From positions 1 to 25,095 of the forward strand of contig WELB01000098.1 in the NCBI GenBank assembly GCA_009602725.1: 25,095 bases of DNA, in the 5' to 3' direction. Below, piece by piece: positions 22,483 through 25,095 of this stretch (its first letter is position 1; each line of letters opens with the position of its first letter). Source of the DNA: Spirogloea muscicola. Its lineage: Eukaryota > Streptophyta > Zygnematophyceae > Spirogloeales > Spirogloeaceae. A model generated the notes under the pieces. That model ran no database searches, was not told the origin of the DNA, and worked only from the letters and a program-made list of their open reading frames with translations. Made by a program: the position numbers and the translations under genes.

Positions 22483-23512
22483 GTGCTGGCAGGCTTTGCT
22501 TTCTCCTTCCAATTGCGCATCCTCCTTGCCAAGCTGACGAATCAGCTGGAAGACTGAGCAATACGTATATATACACGAGCTCTCGAAGGACAGTGTCCGT
22601 TAAGTCATGTGGGCAATGTTGTAGTAAAGAAGCGTAGCGCATCCGCTCATAGTTCTCCCTGAGCAACACAACCTGCAAAAGCTGGCACTGCTTCCGTCAA
22701 AGGAGCAGGCAATATGCTGAAGGGCCAGTAGGGGCCGCCGCAGCATTTAGATTCACATATCGGCGGCAGTGGTTAGGCCTCTTCTCGGGGTATGCTGGAG
22801 CTCACGAGGTCCAAGATCTCATGGCGAATCCATACGGGGCACTTAACTTGTCGGCCATATCCTGCCATCACCTCCGACGGTCAGAGATGGCTGCCATGGC
22901 ACGGCACTTTGGCCTAACATTCCACGGCCAGGCTTCACTACCTGCTGGAGCGGTGGTATGGGTTGCTATACCAACGGGCTTCTCTGTTTTATGTGGCCTT
23001 TGGCAAACGCAAACTTGATGGCAGTTCATGCACCACTGGTGAATGTGCAGCTTCACTTGGTTACCGCTCCAATAACAGGCGTAAACCCAGATGGTCGGCT
23101 TGCAACCCTTTGCAAAATCATCCTGGACGTTCCGGATTCGTCTTATTGCTCTGACTGTCAAGATTGAATTGAATGGACCAAGTACAAATTACAAAGAATG
23201 GCGGGGCATGACAGATAGTCATTCACAGCTTCGTTCTCTACTACTTTACATCCACACGGATGGAAGCTTGGGCAGGAGAGCGTCCAGGGTGGGTCATGGG
23301 CGTAGGCGAGCTGCTGTCACGGCCTCGAAGGAATGTCTGGCACTCATAAACAAAGCAACTGCATCAGCCAATTGAAGGGGGGCACACAATATCTAGCAAG
23401 GTCATCAAATACCTAGACCAGCGACCTCACGCTCTGCGATGCAGGTCCACAGTGACAACAAGTTCACAACATCCTAAGGCAGGATATGTATGTGCACCTT
23501 GACCGGCTGCGG
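22483..23512. other. Convergent spacer between YebC and TAF10
   Basis: About 1.0 kb between two gene ends, so it should include both 3' UTRs. TGTAA on the minus strand (TTACA on the plus strand near 23190 and 23245) may serve TAF10. Several open frames of 60-97 codons exist on both strands, but none shows a known family or convincing splice-linked continuation. No other feature is visible. Confidence 0.5.
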
Positions 23513-25039
23513 TCACGGCTTGTTGCCTTTGGACGCAGCCAAGGCGCCGGCGCCAGTCGCCGGTGAGTCCGCATAGTAGTCCTGCCTCCTCACATTTACT
23601 CCGTACTGCACACAAGAGTCTCATCTCATAAGTAATCTGCAGTGGGCTTCTGCATATCTCCACTTCGCCCAAGAGTACATGCGCGCGCCTCATCAATCTG
23701 TAATGCAGCAGTCTGACAAAGGAGGAGCATTGAAAGTGCTTAGGCAACTTAGAAACGTGAGGAAAGTCTAACGCAAGCCAAAGCAAGCAACCGAAGACAA
23801 GCTTTCAGCCTGCTCAGTACCTCTTTGAGGGCTAGCGCCAGGTCTTCAGTTGTGAGAACCAACCGTTTATCCTGAAGTGTGAGGTTTGCAACAGGCAGGC
23901 ATAGCAGGTGAGCGTGGCAACTTTGGAAATTCAAAACCATCACGTAGCTCCTACTCAAAACACCTGGACATTCTGTACTTGATCATCACCGAGCACTACC
24001 AAGCCCATAGTCTCACTGATGGAAGTAACGTGCCAGCTCTGTCAACTGCACCAATCTATGTGCTAGCAAGCATGATTAAGCAATGAGAGTCTCCAGGCGC
24101 GGACACACCCTCGCCGCCAGTGCTCACCTTAGCCTGGAGCCCCTTGCCGAGCTTGTCCTTGGAAGCTGCGGCCTGCCGAATCTTGCAGTACCTGGGCCAG
24201 CCACAAACATCGGCAAGAGCTCTCTATCAGCTCTATCAGCTCGCTGCGAAGGTGCTCGCCCTGATAGGCCGTTCTCCTCCATCAGCTTTTGCATTGCACT
24301 GCCGACAAATATGCAGAAAATGTGAAGCTTGAACCCCAGAAATGCTCAGCAAGAACCTGAATCTATAACCCTGGCAGTTACTGAGTGTCGTCATTGCGGT
24401 GTTGGCTCGGGCAGGAGAAAGAGGCGAAACGCAGCATACTGGAGGGAGTCGCTGGCGAGCTCGCTGATGAACTTCTGAGCCGCTACTGAGATGAGCCGCG
24501 TCCTGCGCCACAGCTGCGAAGCCCCGGGTCAGCACTAGAGCGGCGGCCTGTACGCAGCCACCTCATGGGTTTACTCGAGGGTTGCTGCCATACAGAGGGT
24601 CTGACGTAGCAAGGAAGAGCTGACGAGCTCTATGTACTTAGTGTGGACATGATATTGTGGGCCTAGTCTTGAGCCCTGAGTCCTTATGTGAGGTAATTGT
24701 CCGAGTGCCATGTAAACTTAAGGTCATGTGATTGCGCAGTGCGGGCCTCGAGCGAGCTACATGCTTAATACAGTTCAATTCGGGTACTTCGAGCGAGGCG
24801 GCCGCGGGTCGGGTTACTGTGAAGCAAATCAATTAGAGGTCTAGAGGGTCAGTAGCCGGGCCCAGACTGTGGCTGGGCAGCGGGCTCGGGTGCCTTCGAA
24901 GCTTCGCCGAAGGCGGCCATGGAGCTAGCCGCTGCCGGCGCCAAGGCGGGGATGGGGAGCGTGGAGGTGCTCACACTCGCGCGTCGGCGCAGTGGAAGCC
25001 GCTGCGGCGGAGGTAGTACGACGTCAGCTCGTCGGGGAC
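23513..25039 (-). CDS. TAF10: TFIID/SAGA subunit TAF10 (5' partial, 5 exons)
   Basis: TAF10 is a histone-fold subunit shared by TFIID and SAGA, acting in RNA polymerase II initiation. Exons in transcript order: 25039-24975, 24502-24440, 24191-24128, 23871-23821, 23605-23513; they join in phase to 111 residues plus stop. Conserved blocks run in family order: VPDELTSYYLRRSGFHC, RLISVAAQKFISELASDSLQ, YCKIRQAAASKDK, DKRLVLTTEDLALALKE, YGVNVRRQDYYADSP. The Gln closing SLQ is split by an intron whose GTATGC donor gives exactly the right phase for YCK. The exon at 25039 may start at the GCGCAG acceptor there, or the frame may continue as Pro/Ala-rich sequence to the window edge, since it is open on that side. 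The usual first helix (L..L..Y.P.IPD) is not in the window. The C-terminal tail after ADSP is short. Confidence 0.92.
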
Positions 25040-25054
25040 CTGCGCCGCGCGCGC

Positions 25055-25095
25055 CGGCGGCGGCGGCGCGTCAGGCGGCGGCGGCGGCGGCGGCG
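25055..25095. repeat. CGG triplet runs at the right edge
   Basis: Two CGG runs (25055-25069 and 25074-25095, continuing past the window). On the minus strand they read as Pro codons in the TAF10 frame, or may lie in a TAF10 intron. Confidence 0.9.

Noticed and set aside
24436-24502. A TAF10 exon starting at the CTCAG acceptor just before 24485, with a missing micro-exon.
   Set aside because: The GCGCAG acceptor before 24502 gives an in-phase join to the preceding exon and restores the conserved RLISxAAQKF segment, so no micro-exon is needed.

Overview
The window is nuclear DNA of a photosynthetic eukaryote, most likely a green alga (chlorophyte; a trebouxiophyte/Chlorella-like alga is my best guess, not proven). 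The reasons are: six genes split into many short exons with GT-AG introns; a plant-type cytosolic/organellar threonyl-tRNA synthetase; phytoene synthase; organelle-targeting leaders; CCG/CGG triplet runs at gene starts; and a degenerate plant/algal-type telomere tract (CCCTAAA-like). It looks like a draft assembly: there are single Ns at 2352 and 8970, a 116-N gap at 13582-13697, and a 103-T run beside the gap.

Layout, left to right. (1) Threonyl-tRNA synthetase, + strand, 5' end cut off by the window edge; I traced 20 exons from 114 to the stop at 6046. (2) Phytoene synthase, - strand, 6 exons, 8845 (or upstream) to 6611, convergent with gene 1. (3) A 1.9 kb spacer with a GC-rich block, a CCG run and one copy of a dispersed repeat. 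(4) An ARMC7-like small armadillo protein, - strand, 7 exons, 13295 to 10910. (5) A divergent promoter region holding the gap and poly-T. (6) Mitochondrial-type pyruvate dehydrogenase E2 (dihydrolipoamide acetyltransferase), + strand, 14 in-phase exons plus a leader exon whose frame is broken in this assembly, ending at 18088. (7) A 1.8 kb spacer with the second repeat copy, a GC island and the telomere-like tract. (8) An organelle-targeted YebC/TACO1-family protein, + strand, 7 exons, 19907 to 22482. (9) A 1.0 kb spacer. (10) TAF10, the histone-fold subunit of TFIID/SAGA, - strand, 5 exons, stop at 23513, 5' end cut off by the right window edge.

The genes are ordinary housekeeping genes in no evident operon or cluster: translation (ThrRS, YebC/TACO1), carotenoid synthesis (PSY), central carbon metabolism (PDC-E2), transcription initiation (TAF10) and a splicing-linked ARM protein. 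I joined exons by hand using splice consensus, codon phase and family conservation. For ThrRS, the spacing of zinc and motif residues in the assembled protein equals that of E. coli ThrRS, which supports the model. I found no CRISPR array, prophage, transposase, rRNA or tRNA. The most useful second-look items are the pair of dispersed repeat copies, the E2 leader-exon frame break, the poly-T/gap artefact, the interstitial telomere-like tracts, and a short duplication that places an upstream ATG before the YebC start. I saw no convincing undescribed system.
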